NCBI RefSeq assembly: GCF_042767895.1
Contig: NC_091577.1
Span: 22,429,328-22,444,327 of the forward strand
Length of the DNA: 15,000 nt
Source: Penaeus vannamei
Lineage: Eukaryota > Arthropoda > Malacostraca > Decapoda > Penaeidae
Direction of reading: 5' to 3'
The notes beneath the pieces were generated by a model. The model ran no database searches. It was given only the letters and a program-made list of their open reading frames with translations, and was not told the DNA's origin. Positions 1 through 8,519 of the stretch are shown here, one piece after another. Both the position numbers and the translations under genes were made by a program. Position 1 is the stretch's first letter. Every line of letters starts with the position of its first letter.

Positions 1-1260
1 AATAAATTATAGAGGAAGCACATGTCAAAAAAGAAAGAAAGAAAAAACTCTAAAATTTACAATCTAGTTTATATTTACAACAACATTTCAACAGTGAAGA
101 TTAACTGGCTTAACGAGAGCTGTTCAATCCAATTTCTGAATAAAAGGGAAAAGCACTTTTATTCCACATTCACAGTCGTTATAACTATCGTATTTATTTA
201 TTTATTTTTTTTTTTTTTTGGGGGGGTAGGTACTAATTTCTTCTTTTGTGGAATATTTCCCAACTACGATTTTGGGGGAGGCCTAAAAATCTAAAAATTT
301 CTAACACTAATTCTCTCTTTTTTTATTTTAAGTTTCCTATTACCATAGATCATTTACGTCTTTTTTTTAACTCTATTTATTCATTTTGTTTTGTTTTTTT
401 TTTCTTAAAAGGTTCCTAAGGTCATCTACTTTTTTACGTAAAGTGGATTTTTCTTCCTTTTTTGAGTTTTTTTTTTAAACACATTTGCCTGCTGCTGAAG
501 CCAAAGTCACAGGAATTATCACAGGCTTAACATAGAGAAGAAAATGATCATGTTAACTCGTGTGTGAGTGAAGGGACATGCAACGTTCACATATGAAATT
601 GAACAACAATCTTTAATATCATAATTCATATCGTTAATATGTAATTTTCATTTTCTTTTCCCCTTGAAATTTCGAGGAAAGAATGAAGGGAAGACATGGT
701 ATATCTTCTCTCGCCAGAACCCCAAGTGAACATTCTTGAACACACCTCAAAGAACCTGCTATTTTATTCACTTATTCGTCCATTCACTGACAGAACACTG
801 GGAATCGTTGTATCCGAAATAAAGAAATAAAAAATATCTTGGTTCCTTATTTTCCCGGACTTATTCTCCATTCATTTATTATCATTTTTCTTTTTCTTTT
901 TAATGTTCTTTGTTTTCGTTTACAAAAATGTCTTTTTCATTTACTTTTCGCTCACTAAGACAGTTACCTCGATGACTCTTTCCTTTAACTATCGCTTATT
1001 TTTTTTTCAAAGTTCACATTGGTCTTTCCTTCTATCAACATCCTATTCCCATCTCTCTTGGACGAAAGAAAAAATGAAAAGAAAGAAAGAAAAAAAGTAT
1101 CTATCTTTAATCGATATAATTAAATGACGTTAATAACGTTCCTAGATTAAAAAAAAAAAAATAATCCCCAGATTTTTTTTTTACATTTTTCATCGTTCAA
1201 AATGTCTTTTTTTTATACGTTTTAAAACTGCGAGGAAAGAGATTCAAAAAGGAGAAAATG
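1..1260. other. Unique A/T-rich DNA, no gene recognised
   Basis: Mostly unique, A/T-rich sequence with many short poly-T runs (around 205-220, 360-370, 396-404 and 465-475). The open frames at 22-294 (90 codons) and 903-1127 (74 codons) have low-complexity Phe/Leu/Lys-rich translations and no recognisable domain. Their composition equals the local base composition, so they are not called. If the minus-strand gene ending at 2905 has no exon further downstream, this stretch is intergenic. Confidence 0.6.
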
Positions 1261-1264
1261 GAAG

Positions 1265-1371
<107 letters not shown>

Positions 1372-1437
1372 GTAGTCATAGCTCGTCCATTTATCTATCC
1401 ACTTCCACTAATCTCCCCCCCCCCCCATTAGCACCCC

Positions 1438-1809
1438 ATGGCCTCCCTCCCCTCACCCTCACTTCTCTCTACTCACTCTTTAGTCTCTCACTTTATTCTT
1501 TTTCTTTCTCTATTTTATCTTTTCTTTCTCCTTTTTTTTCTTTCCCTTTTCTTCATTCTCCTTTTTTCCTTCTTTCTCTCCTTTTACTTTTTTTCTCTCC
1601 TTATATTTCCTTTTCTTTCTTTCCTTTTTTTCTTTTTCTTTCTCTCCCTTTCTTCTTATTCGCTATCTCTCCTTTTTATCTTTATTGCTCTATTTCTTTT
1701 TTTTGTGTGTGTGTGTGTTCTTTTTCTGTCTCTCTTTTTTCTTTTTCTTTCACTAAACTTCTCTTTTTTTCTTTCCCTAACTTCTCTCACGTACTCGCTT
1801 AACTAATCT
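1438..1809. repeat. T/C-rich low-complexity tract
   Basis: Almost pure pyrimidine on the plus strand, made of irregular TTTCTTT and CTCTTTT units with one short (GT) run near 1705-1719. A 122-codon plus-strand open frame here is entirely Phe/Leu/Ser and is a by-product of composition. It could lie in the 3' flank of the minus-strand gene. Confidence 0.85.
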
Positions 1810-2904
1810 CTTTCTCTCAGTAGATTAATCTACTTTCCTCTCTGTAAACTTCTCTCTTTTTTCAGTAAACTCTTTAAATTTTTCTTTATTTTTCTCTCTT
1901 CAACACTTTCTCTTCGCTTGTTAGAGTAATCTTTTTTTTCATTTCTCTCTGTAGACTTTCTCATATTTAATTGAACTCTCATATTTAACTTTTTTTTATC
2001 TTTCAGTAGATTCCTTACCCTTTCTCCTTTTAATGTTTTCTCTTTCCCTCAATAGAGTTTTTTTTCTCTCTCTCTCAATAATTTTTTTTACTCTTTCTCT
2101 CAACAGACTTTTCTCTCTTTCTCTTAATAGATCTTTTTCTCTTTCTCTATTTTTTTCTCTTTTCAGGAGACTTCTTTTCAACTTCTCTCAGTAGAGACTT
2201 ATCACTCTTAACACTCTTCGTCACACTATTTTTTCTCTCTCTCTTATCTTTCAGTAGAATTACTATCATTTCTCTTTCTATTCCCTTTTCGTAACACACC
2301 TTTATCTCATACTTAACTTTCTCTTATCTTTCAGTAGGTTTATTATCATCATTCTCTTTCTTATTATTCTTTCTCTTCAAGTTGGCTCATCTTCATTATC
2401 CTATTTCTTCTTATTCTCTCTTCAGTAATCTCATTATCATTATCCTTTACCTTTCTGTTCTCTCTCTTCCCTAGCCTCATTATCATCCTTTTTTATCATT
2501 CTCTTTCTTCAGCAGACTAATTATCATAATTCTTTTTCTTCCTATTCTCTCTCTTCAAGTATTCTCCTCATCATCATCATTCTTTTTCTTCCTATTCTCT
2601 CTCTTCCATAGCCTCACTATCATCCTTTTTTCCCTATTCTTTCTCTTCAAGTATTCTCATCATTGTCATCCTTTTTTCCTATTCTCTCTCTTCAAGTAGC
2701 CTCATCATCATTCTTTTATCTTCCTATTCTCTTTCTTCAGACTCATCATCATCATCCTTCTTCCTTCCTCTTCTCTCTCTTCAAGTAGCCTCATCATCAT
2801 CATCCTTCTTCCTTCCTCTTCTCTCTCTTCAAGTAGCCTCATCATCATCATCCTTCTTCTTCTTCCTCTTCTTTCTCTTCTCTCTCTCCCTCTCCTTCTC
2901 TCTC
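1810..2904. repeat. Degenerate ~45-bp pyrimidine-rich minisatellite abutting a stop codon
   Basis: On the plus strand the unit reads roughly: (CT)n, then TTCAGTAG or TTCAAGTAG, then a CTCATCATCATC block, then TTCTTCCT. Landmark CAAGT/CAGTA motifs in the 3' half fall near 2556, 2606, 2648, 2693, 2738, 2782 and 2830, so the period is about 42-50 bp. The two units at 2782 and 2830 are nearly identical, with a 48-bp period. Copies decay toward 1810, where only CTCTCAACAG or CTTTCAGTAG cores remain. The last core, at 2901-2910, overlaps the TGA stop of the minus-strand gene, so the array probably forms much of its 3' UTR or immediate 3' flank. TTTATT (AATAAA on the minus strand) occurs at 2339-2344 and elsewhere, but in such T-rich DNA no poly(A) signal can be chosen. 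Confidence 0.8.
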
Positions 2905-3031
2905 TCAGTAGACCATGACCTCACACAAGACGAGGGAGAAGACTCTATGCCAGCGGTTAGCCACGCCCCCAGCCTTGATGTAGATATAGCGACCTTTCAT
3001 CGGCTGCGGACACTCCATGTGGACGCGCTCT
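2905..3031 (-). CDS. Terminal exon of an FTP/F-type lectin-like domain protein (stop included)
   Basis: Last of three visible exons, 127 nt, encoding 41 residues plus TGA at 2907-2905. The acceptor is CAG at 3034-3032, after a C/T-rich tract. The intron is phase 2: the first base completes an Arg codon begun in exon 4911-4767. The residues include MECPQPMKGRYIYIKAGG and, at the end, SLVLCEVMVY. These match the last part of the fucolectin/tachylectin-4/pentraxin-1 (FTP) domain: a Cys-Pro, then the Gly-Arg-Tyr strand, then the closing Leu-Cys-Glu-Val strand. In known F-type lectins the LCE Cys makes a disulfide and the Glu helps hold a structural calcium ion. Ending one residue after the last strand is usual for the domain, so the FTP fold forms the C-terminus and no membrane anchor follows. 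The product is probably secreted. Confidence 0.9.
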
Positions 3032-3132
3032 CTGTGGTGGGGGGAGAGAGAGAGAGGGGGTTAGGTGTGGGTGGATGGGCGTGGGGGTGTGGGTGGTGGG
3101 GTGTGTGGAGGGGTGGAGTGGGTGGAGGGGAG

Positions 3133-3540
<408 letters not shown>

Positions 3541-3647
3541 ACGCACGTGAACACATGCATTCGTGCGTGCGTTCGTCAGGGCGTAAGTGTATGTATACAA
3601 ATATATATACGTCATCATAACATACCAGTAACACAATAAACGAATAA

Positions 3648-3896
3648 TTAAGGTGCTGTCACACACGCACTTTTTCCACCATTTTTATTTCCAATTTTCT
3701 GAAATTTTGTCAATTTCTGAGCTAATTGTCGATTTTCCAGTCAGACGATAACGACCGTTTCCGTCTGAAAACCTTTCCGTCAACTTTTTTTCCAGCCAAA
3801 CATAATCAAATCAAGAGCAATATTCGAGAATGCTTGTATTTACGGTAAATAAAATTGCCCAAAAATGACGAAAAAAGTGCTACCGTGACACCTTAA
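3648..3896. mobile_element. MITE-like element with imperfect terminal inverted repeats bounded by TTAA
   Basis: The left end at 3648 starts TTAAGGTGCTGTCAC and continues to a TTTTTCC...ATTTTT block. The right end, read on the minus strand from 3896, starts TTAAGGTGTCAC and has the same GCAC-TTTTT-...-ATTTTT order. Comparing the left end with the reverse complement of the fuller right-end copy ending near 3998, 32 of the first 39 bases match. TTAA at both outer edges looks like a TTAA target-site duplication, as used by piggyBac-type elements. There is no open frame for a transposase in the ~250 bp, so it would be non-autonomous. The inner part has a short hairpin, CAGACG...CGTCTG, near 3741-3766. 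I cannot assign a superfamily. Confidence 0.6.
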
Positions 3897-4706
3897 AACC
3901 CGAATAAAACCGAAAGAAAGAAAAAGAATTTTTTTTTATTTACGTTAAATAAATTTGCCCAAAAATGACGGAAAAACTGCTAGTGAGACAACACCTTAAA
4001 ACCCGAATAAAACCGAAAAAAAGAAAAGGAAAAAAATGTATTTACGTTAAATAAAATTGCCCAAAAATGACGAAAATACTGCTAGTGAGACACCTTAAAC
4101 CCGAATAAAACCGAAAAAAAGAAAAATAAAAAAAATTATTTACGTTAAATAAAATTGCCCAAAAATGACGGAAAAAACTGCTAGCGTGACAACACCTTAA
4201 AACACGAATAAAACCGAAAAAAGAAAAATAAAAAAAATTATTTACGTTAAATAAAATTGCCCAAAAAATGACGGAAAAAAACTGCTAGTGAGACAACACC
4301 TTAAACCCGAATAAAACCGAAAAAAAGAAAAAGAAATAATTGTATTTACGTTAAATAAAATTGCCCAAAAAATAACGAAAAAAAACTGCTAGCGTGACAC
4401 CTTAAACCCGAATAAAACCAAAAAAAAGAAAAAATTGTATTTACGTGAAATAAAATTGCCCAAAAATGACGGAAAAACTGCTAGCGTGACAACACCTTAA
4501 AACCCGAATAAAACCGAAAAAAAGGAAAAGAAAAAATTGTATTTACGTTAAATAAAATTGCCCAAAAAATTACGAAAAAACTGCTAGCGTGACACCTTAA
4601 ACCCGAATAAAACCGAAAAAAAGAAAAAGAGAGAAACGCCCAAAAATGACGAAAAAAGTGCAAGCGTGACAACACCTCAAACCCGAATAAAACCGAAAAA
4701 AAAAGA
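3838..4706. repeat. ~100-bp tandem array derived from the MITE-like right end
   Basis: Eight units begin with ATTTACG at 3838, 3938, 4040, 4138, 4240, 4344, 4439 and 4541 (spacings 95-104 bp). A ninth, from about 4630, lacks the ATTTACGTTAAATAAAATTG part. Each unit contains in order: TTTACGTTAAATAAA, TTGCCCAAAAATGACG, an A-run, CTGCTAGCGTGAC, (AA)CACCTTAA, AACCCGAATAAAACCG and a variable A/G tail. The first half equals the right terminal repeat of the element at 3648-3896, and the rest is what follows its TTAA. Units differ mostly in A-run length and in GTGACAACACC versus GTGACACC. It ends about 60 bp from the splice donor at 4766. Confidence 0.92.
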
Positions 4707-4766
4707 AAAACCGAAAAAAAAGAAAAAAAGACCAATCAAACTGCATAACGAGCGGCGACCACCCAC

Positions 4767-4911
4767 CTGAAGAGGGCGTTGTTGAGTCTGGTGACGGAGG
4801 CGCACTTCTTGTGGTCCTGCGAGTTGGGCGAGTCGATCCTGGCCTGGTTCTCCACGTACACGGTCAGGCGGTCGAGGCCGAACACGTAGTCGCGGTAGAG
4901 CGTCTGCTGGT
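4767..4911 (-). CDS. Middle exon of the FTP/F-type lectin-like domain protein
   Basis: 145 nt, phase 1 in and phase 2 out. The acceptor is CCCGTCCAG/A after a CTT-repeat pyrimidine tract; the donor is TTCAG/GTGGGT. The exon encodes the central residues of the domain: after a split Asp codon, QQTLYRDYVFGLDRLTVYVE, then about 27 residues containing HKKCASVTRL and ending NNALF. In FTP domains this part carries the loop that in fucose-binding members holds Arg-x-Asp-x4-Arg/Lys, then the ...VxV strand and a Cys that pairs with the Cys-Pro of the next exon. Here the loop reads RDYVFGLDR, so neither the canonical spacing nor the adjacent Cys-Cys pair seen in eel fucolectin is present. The codons are G/C-ending (CTC, GTG, GCC, AAC), in sharp contrast to the A/T-rich intron beside it, which supports real coding sequence. 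Confidence 0.9.
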
Positions 4912-5000
4912 CTGGACGGGGCGGAGAAGAAGAAGAAGAAGTTAGTTTTTTTTATTTTTTTCTTCTTTCTTTCTTTCTTTCTTTTTCTTTTTCTTTTTTT

Positions 5001-5345
5001 TTTTTTGTCTGTTTTCTCTTCCCCCTTTTTTTTTGTCTGTTTTCTCTTCCCTTTTTTTTCTTGTCTGTTTTCTCTTCCTTTTTTTTTTTTTTAGTCTATT
5101 TTAATTTCCTCTTTTTTTTGGGGGGGGGGGGGGCGGGGGGTGAGGCGGAAAAGGGAGGGGCGTTAGGGACTTTTTAAAAATTTTATTCTATTATTTTTTT
5201 TAGTCTATTTTCTTTTACTCTTTTTTTTTTTGGGGGGGGGGGGGGGAGCGATGAGGCGGAGAAGGGAGGGGGTTAGGGACTATTTTATTTTATTTTATTA
5301 TTGTTTTTAGTCTATTTTCTCTTTTTTTTTTGGGGGGGGGGGTGG
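5001..5345. repeat. T-run/G-run tandem repeats (~28-bp and ~108-bp units)
   Basis: Two levels are visible. First, GTCTGTTTTCTCTTCC followed by a T-run recurs at about 5007, 5035 and 5063 (28-bp period). Second, a ~108-bp unit starting TAGTCTATTTT recurs at 5092, 5201 and 5308. It contains a T-run joined directly to a pure G-run (14 G at 5120-5133, 15 G at 5232-5246, 11 G at 5332-5342), then TGAGGCGGA(G)AA, GGGAGGGG and TTAGGGAC. The third copy is truncated. Long G-runs like these are also common places for assembly length errors. Confidence 0.88.
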
Positions 5346-5440
5346 GGTGGAGGGGTTAAGAAAGTGGTTAACAGCTACTGACAGGAGAACGGGCATACTG
5401 ATATACACTTACACATACATAGGACTACACACATATATAC

Positions 5441-5714
5441 ACGCACGCATAAACACACATATTTCTTTCTCCCTTTCTCTCTCTCTCCCTCTCCCTCCCT
5501 CTCACAACCCAATCTCCCTCTCCCTCTCCCTCCCCTTCCCTCTACTTCCCCCTTCCTCCCCTTCCCTATCCCCTCTCCCCTTCCCTCCCTCTCACAACCC
5601 AATCTCCCTCTCCCTCCCCTTCCCTCCCTCTCCCCCCACCTCCCTTCCCTCCCTCCCGACCCCCTCACAACACACAAACATAAACGCACGCATAAACACA
5701 CATATTTCTCTCTT

Positions 5715-5751
<37 letters not shown>

Positions 5752-5990
5752 CTATCTCTATCTCTCTCTCCCTCTCCCTCCCTCTCACAACCCAATCTCC
5801 CTCTCCCTCTCTCTCCCTCTTCTTCCCTCTCCCTCCCCCCCTCCCTTCCCCCACCCTCCCCTCCTCTCCCTTCCCTCTCTCTCTCCTCTCCCTCCCTCTC
5901 CCCTTCCCCCAACCTCCCCCCTCCCTCCCTCCCTCTCTCCCTCCCCACCCCCACCCCTCTCCCCCTCCCCTACCCCACCCACCCCCGCTC
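5441..5990. repeat. CT-rich block with an internal ~243-bp duplication
   Basis: The sequence starting ACGCACGCATAAACACACAT occurs at 5441 and again at 5684 (offset 243). Each copy is followed by a TTTCTCTC tract and CTCACAACCCAATCTCCC (5501, 5784; a third copy at 5591). Between them lie irregular CCCTCCCTTCC runs and a short ATCT tetranucleotide tract near 5732-5756. The block ends a few bases from the splice donor at 5996. Confidence 0.88.
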
Positions 5991-5996
5991 ACTCAC

Positions 5997-6230
5997 CTTG
6001 ACCGCGCCCCTGCCACGTGAGGATGACGAGCCCGCGGATGGCCTTCCTCTTGCCCAGATCCACCATCCACACCGGCTCGTCCACGTAGTAGTTGTCGATG
6101 ATGGAGCAGGACCGGAGGCTGGCGTCGAGGTTCCCGTCGACGGCCAGCGTGGAGGGCCCGTAGTCCCAGCCCGACCACTGGTGCCGCTTGTCGTTCACCC
6201 AGGTGCGGCCCCGGAAGGCGATGTTCTCGA
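5997..6230 (-). CDS. First visible exon of the FTP/F-type lectin-like domain protein (5' part of gene missing)
   Basis: 234 nt. The acceptor CGCGCAG ends at 6231, after a long C/T tract, with phase 1 in and phase 1 out. It encodes 77 whole codons opening ENIAFRGRTWVNDKRHQWSG and including STLAVDGNLDASLRSCS and WMVDLGKRKAIRGLVI. These are the standard opening of an FTP (fucolectin/tachylectin-4/pentraxin-1) domain: the N-I-A-x-x-G/R strand, AVDGN, the Cys-Ser turn, the W-x-V-D-L-G-K strand and the following I-x-x-V-x-I strand. In known structures of the family, AVDGN and the Cys-Ser turn provide calcium ligands. The family's fucose-contacting His two residues after that Cys is Ile here. The domain starts exactly at the exon boundary with a phase-1 intron, typical of shuffled extracellular modules. 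The start codon, signal peptide and any earlier domains lie beyond 6231; I did not find them. The three exons give 168 residues, about one full domain. Confidence 0.92.
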
Positions 6231-6235
6231 CTGCG

Positions 6236-6475
6236 CGGGGGGGAGAAGGGGAGGGTGGGGGGTGAGATGGGGGGTGGTGAGGGGTGAGATGGGGGGTGGT
6301 GGTGGGGGTGGGGGTGAGTTGATGGGGGTGGTGGTGAGGGGTGAGATAGGGGGTGGTGGTGAGAAAGGGGTGGTGGTGGTGGTGAGGGGTGATGGAGGGG
6401 GTAGGGTGAGTTGATGGGGGTGGTGGTGAGGGGTGAGAAAGGTGGTGGTGATGGTGGAGGTGGTGACGATGATAA
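6236..6475. repeat. (GGT/GGGGTGAGAT)n imperfect tandem repeat
   Basis: Purine/T-rich repeats of GGTGAGATGGGGGGTGGT and GGTGGTGGTGAGGGG type. Longer units containing GTTGATGGGGGTGGTGGT recur near 6318 and 6411, about 93 bp apart. On the minus strand this forms an extended C-rich pyrimidine tract leading into the splice acceptor at 6231. Confidence 0.85.
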
Positions 6476-6694
6476 ATAATATGCATTGGCAATAATAATA
6501 ATGATAATATTAATATGCTACTAGTAGCACTACTACTACTACTAATAATAATAATAACCGAAAATAACAAAAACAACAATAACGAATTCAACCACGAACA
6601 AACCAAAGAACAAGACCCGAAACAACGAACAAACAACAACAAAACCGGCAACTGTACGAACAATCAAAGGTATCACACACACACACACACCTCC

Positions 6695-6748
<54 letters not shown>

Positions 6749-6839
6749 GTATACTCGATTTATATCTGTTGATTCGCCCATAGAAGGTGGCGTAAGGAAT
6801 TGGATTAAGGGATGCATTAGTGGCCAATTTTCAATGGGT
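6476..6839. other. A-rich stretch with ATA/ACT runs, (CA)n and a 50-bp poly-A
   Basis: Contains AATAAT and ACTACT triplet runs (6490-6560), an A/C-rich unique part (6560-6670), a short (CA)n run near 6674-6690 and a pure A-run of 50 at 6697-6746, followed by about 90 bp of unique DNA. No gene is recognised. The plus-strand 85-codon and minus-strand 79-codon open frames translate the A-run (poly-Lys or poly-Phe). Confidence 0.7.
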
Positions 6840-7560
6840 CGGGGAAGGAGTGTGAAGGGAGGGGTAGGGAGGAGGAGGAGGGGGGGTAGGAGGAGGAGGA
6901 GGGGTAGGAGGAGGAGGAGGAGGAGGGTGAGGAGGAGGGGGGTAGGGAGGAGGAGGAGGTGGAGGAGGAGGGGAGGAGGGGGGTAGGAGGAGGAGCAGGG
7001 GGGGTAGGGAGTGGCGGAAGAAATGGAGAAGGAGGAGTGATGGAGATGGTGAGGGGGAGTGGGTAGGGTGTGAGAGGAGGAGGAGTAGGAGGGGTAGGGC
7101 AGGAGAGGAGGAAGGGGGTAGGGAGTGGCGGGAAGAAATGGAGGAGGAGGGAGGATGGAGGGGTAGGAAGTGAGGAGGGAGATGGAGGAGATGGGAGGAG
7201 GGGAGGAAGAGATGGAGAAGGATGAGGGGTAGGGGTTAGAAGAGGGAGAGGAGGAGGGGAGAGATAGGGAGAGTGAGGAAGAGAGAGGAGGAGGAGAAGA
7301 ACAAGGAGATCGAGGGAGGAGGGGGGGTAGGGAGTGGAGGAGTGAGGAAGGTAGTGGTGGAGGAGATGGTGAAGGTGGGGGCGGTGGTGGTGATAGAGGT
7401 GGATGAGGAGGAGGAGGAGGGAGGAGAATACAAAGAAGAAAGAGGAGCAAGAAGAGGAAGGAGATGTCGAAGTTGGGGAAGAGCAGGGAAGGGGAAGGGG
7501 GAGCTATAAGTGGAGGGAGGGAAGGGCTGAAAGGGGTTGCTGGAGGAGGGGGAAGAGATA
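6840..7560. repeat. Purine-rich GGA/GGGGTAGGA minisatellite
   Basis: Almost pure purine on the plus strand, built of (GGA)n runs separated by GGGGTAGG cores. Larger blocks recur: GGGTAGGGAGTGGCGG followed by AAGAAATGGAG(G/A)AGGAGG occurs at about 7004 and again at about 7117. The minus-strand 327-codon open frame (Pro/Ser/Leu) across it is a repeat translation. Confidence 0.88.
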
Positions 7561-7890
7561 CAAGTGGAGGAAATAGAAGAGGAAGTAGAAGAAAAGAATA
7601 AAGAAACAGAGATATAAGGGGAAAAGAAGGGTAAGAGGAACTGAAAAAAAAGAAAAAGAAAAAAACAAAAAACAACACAAAAGCCCAATAAGGGAAAATG
7701 AAAGAAGAAGAAAGGAAAAGAAAAGAAGAGAAGAAAATAAATAAAAAAGACGAAAACAGAAGATAAAATTTGAGGGAAGCAAAACTAATCTTAATTTAAT
7801 CTTCCTTAATCTAATCAGCAAATCCATCTTTAATACATGACACGTCTTGACATGTCTTCGAAGACGCGATGCAATAACTAAAAAAAGAAA
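7561..7890. other. A/G-rich to unique transition, no gene recognised
   Basis: GAA/AAAG-rich sequence up to about 7765, then about 120 bp of unique DNA (7766-7885) holding a perfect 12-bp palindrome, GTCTTCGAAGAC, at 7854-7865. No coding or RNA gene signal was seen. Confidence 0.6.
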
Positions 7891-7900
7891 AGAAAAGAAA

Positions 7901-7971
<71 letters not shown>

Positions 7972-8053
7972 GAGAGAGAGGGAAGGTGGGGGGGGAGAGG
8001 GAGGGAGGGAGGGGAGGGAGGGAGGGAGGGAGGGAGAGGAGGGAGGGAGGGGG

Positions 8054-8146
<93 letters not shown>
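7891..8146. repeat. (GA)n / (GGGA)n compound microsatellite
   Basis: AAAAG units pass into (GA)n at about 7902-7980, then a GGGA tetranucleotide core with GGTGGGGGGGAG (7981-8053), then a second (GA)n run of about 85 bp (8056-8144). All purine on the plus strand; a 113-codon Arg-Glu open frame is a translation of it. Confidence 0.95.
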
Positions 8147-8147
<1 letters not shown>

Positions 8148-8266
8148 GATTGATTAATGACTGGTCAAGCGATCGTGTAATTAAATGAAATCTATGAGAT
8201 GCAAAAACACCAATCAGTTGAATGAAAAATAATCAAGATAAATGAAGAAAGCAAAACATCTTGAAA

Positions 8267-8320
<54 letters not shown>

Positions 8321-8440
8321 TAATAATAACAATAATAATGATAATAATGCTATTAATAATAACAATAATAATGATAATAATAATAATAATAATAAAAATG
8401 ATAATAATAATATCAATGATAACAATAATAACAAAAGAAA
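8267..8440. repeat. (AAT)n microsatellite, imperfect 3' half
   Basis: Perfect ATA/AAT triplets at about 8270-8318, then variants AATGAT, AATAAC and AATGCT to about 8440. The flanks (8147-8266 and 8441-8520) are unique A-rich sequence without recognisable genes. Confidence 0.95.
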
Positions 8441-8519
8441 GAAAAATAATAAATATGATTACAACTTGAAAAAAATACGATTATAAATAATTTTCTTCAT
8501 CTGCCTTCCCTAAATTCCT

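Larger units (their letters stand above)
4912..5996 (-). other. Phase-1 intron of the FTP-domain gene
   Basis: An intron of 1085 bp. The donor is GGTCAAG/GTGAGT with GT at 5996-5995, and the acceptor CAG is at 4914-4912 after a CTT-rich tract. The split codon makes Asp. The intron is built of repeats: a CT-rich half (about 5460-5985 on the plus strand) and a T-run/G-run half (about 4930-5345). I see no other coding exon in it. The 355-codon plus-strand open frame across 5347-6414 is the antisense of exon 6230-5997 plus CT repeats. Confidence 0.9.

Noticed and set aside
2339..2344. AATAAA on the minus strand as the poly(A) signal of the FTP gene
   Set aside because: Several equivalent AATAAA words occur across this T-rich tract, and nothing singles out one of them.
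5347..6414. 355-codon plus-strand open frame
   Set aside because: It is made of Ser/Leu/Pro and Gly/Val repeat translations plus the antisense of the FTP exon at 5997-6230. Its codon pattern follows the microsatellites.
6695..7678. 327-codon minus-strand frame rich in Pro/Ser/Leu
   Set aside because: A translation of the GGA/GGGGTAGG minisatellite ending in poly-Phe from the A-run.
7854..7865. 12-bp palindrome GTCTTCGAAGAC (and ATCTCCGGAGAT at 11523-11534)
   Set aside because: Isolated perfect palindromes of this length are expected occasionally in 15 kb, and neither has any supporting context.
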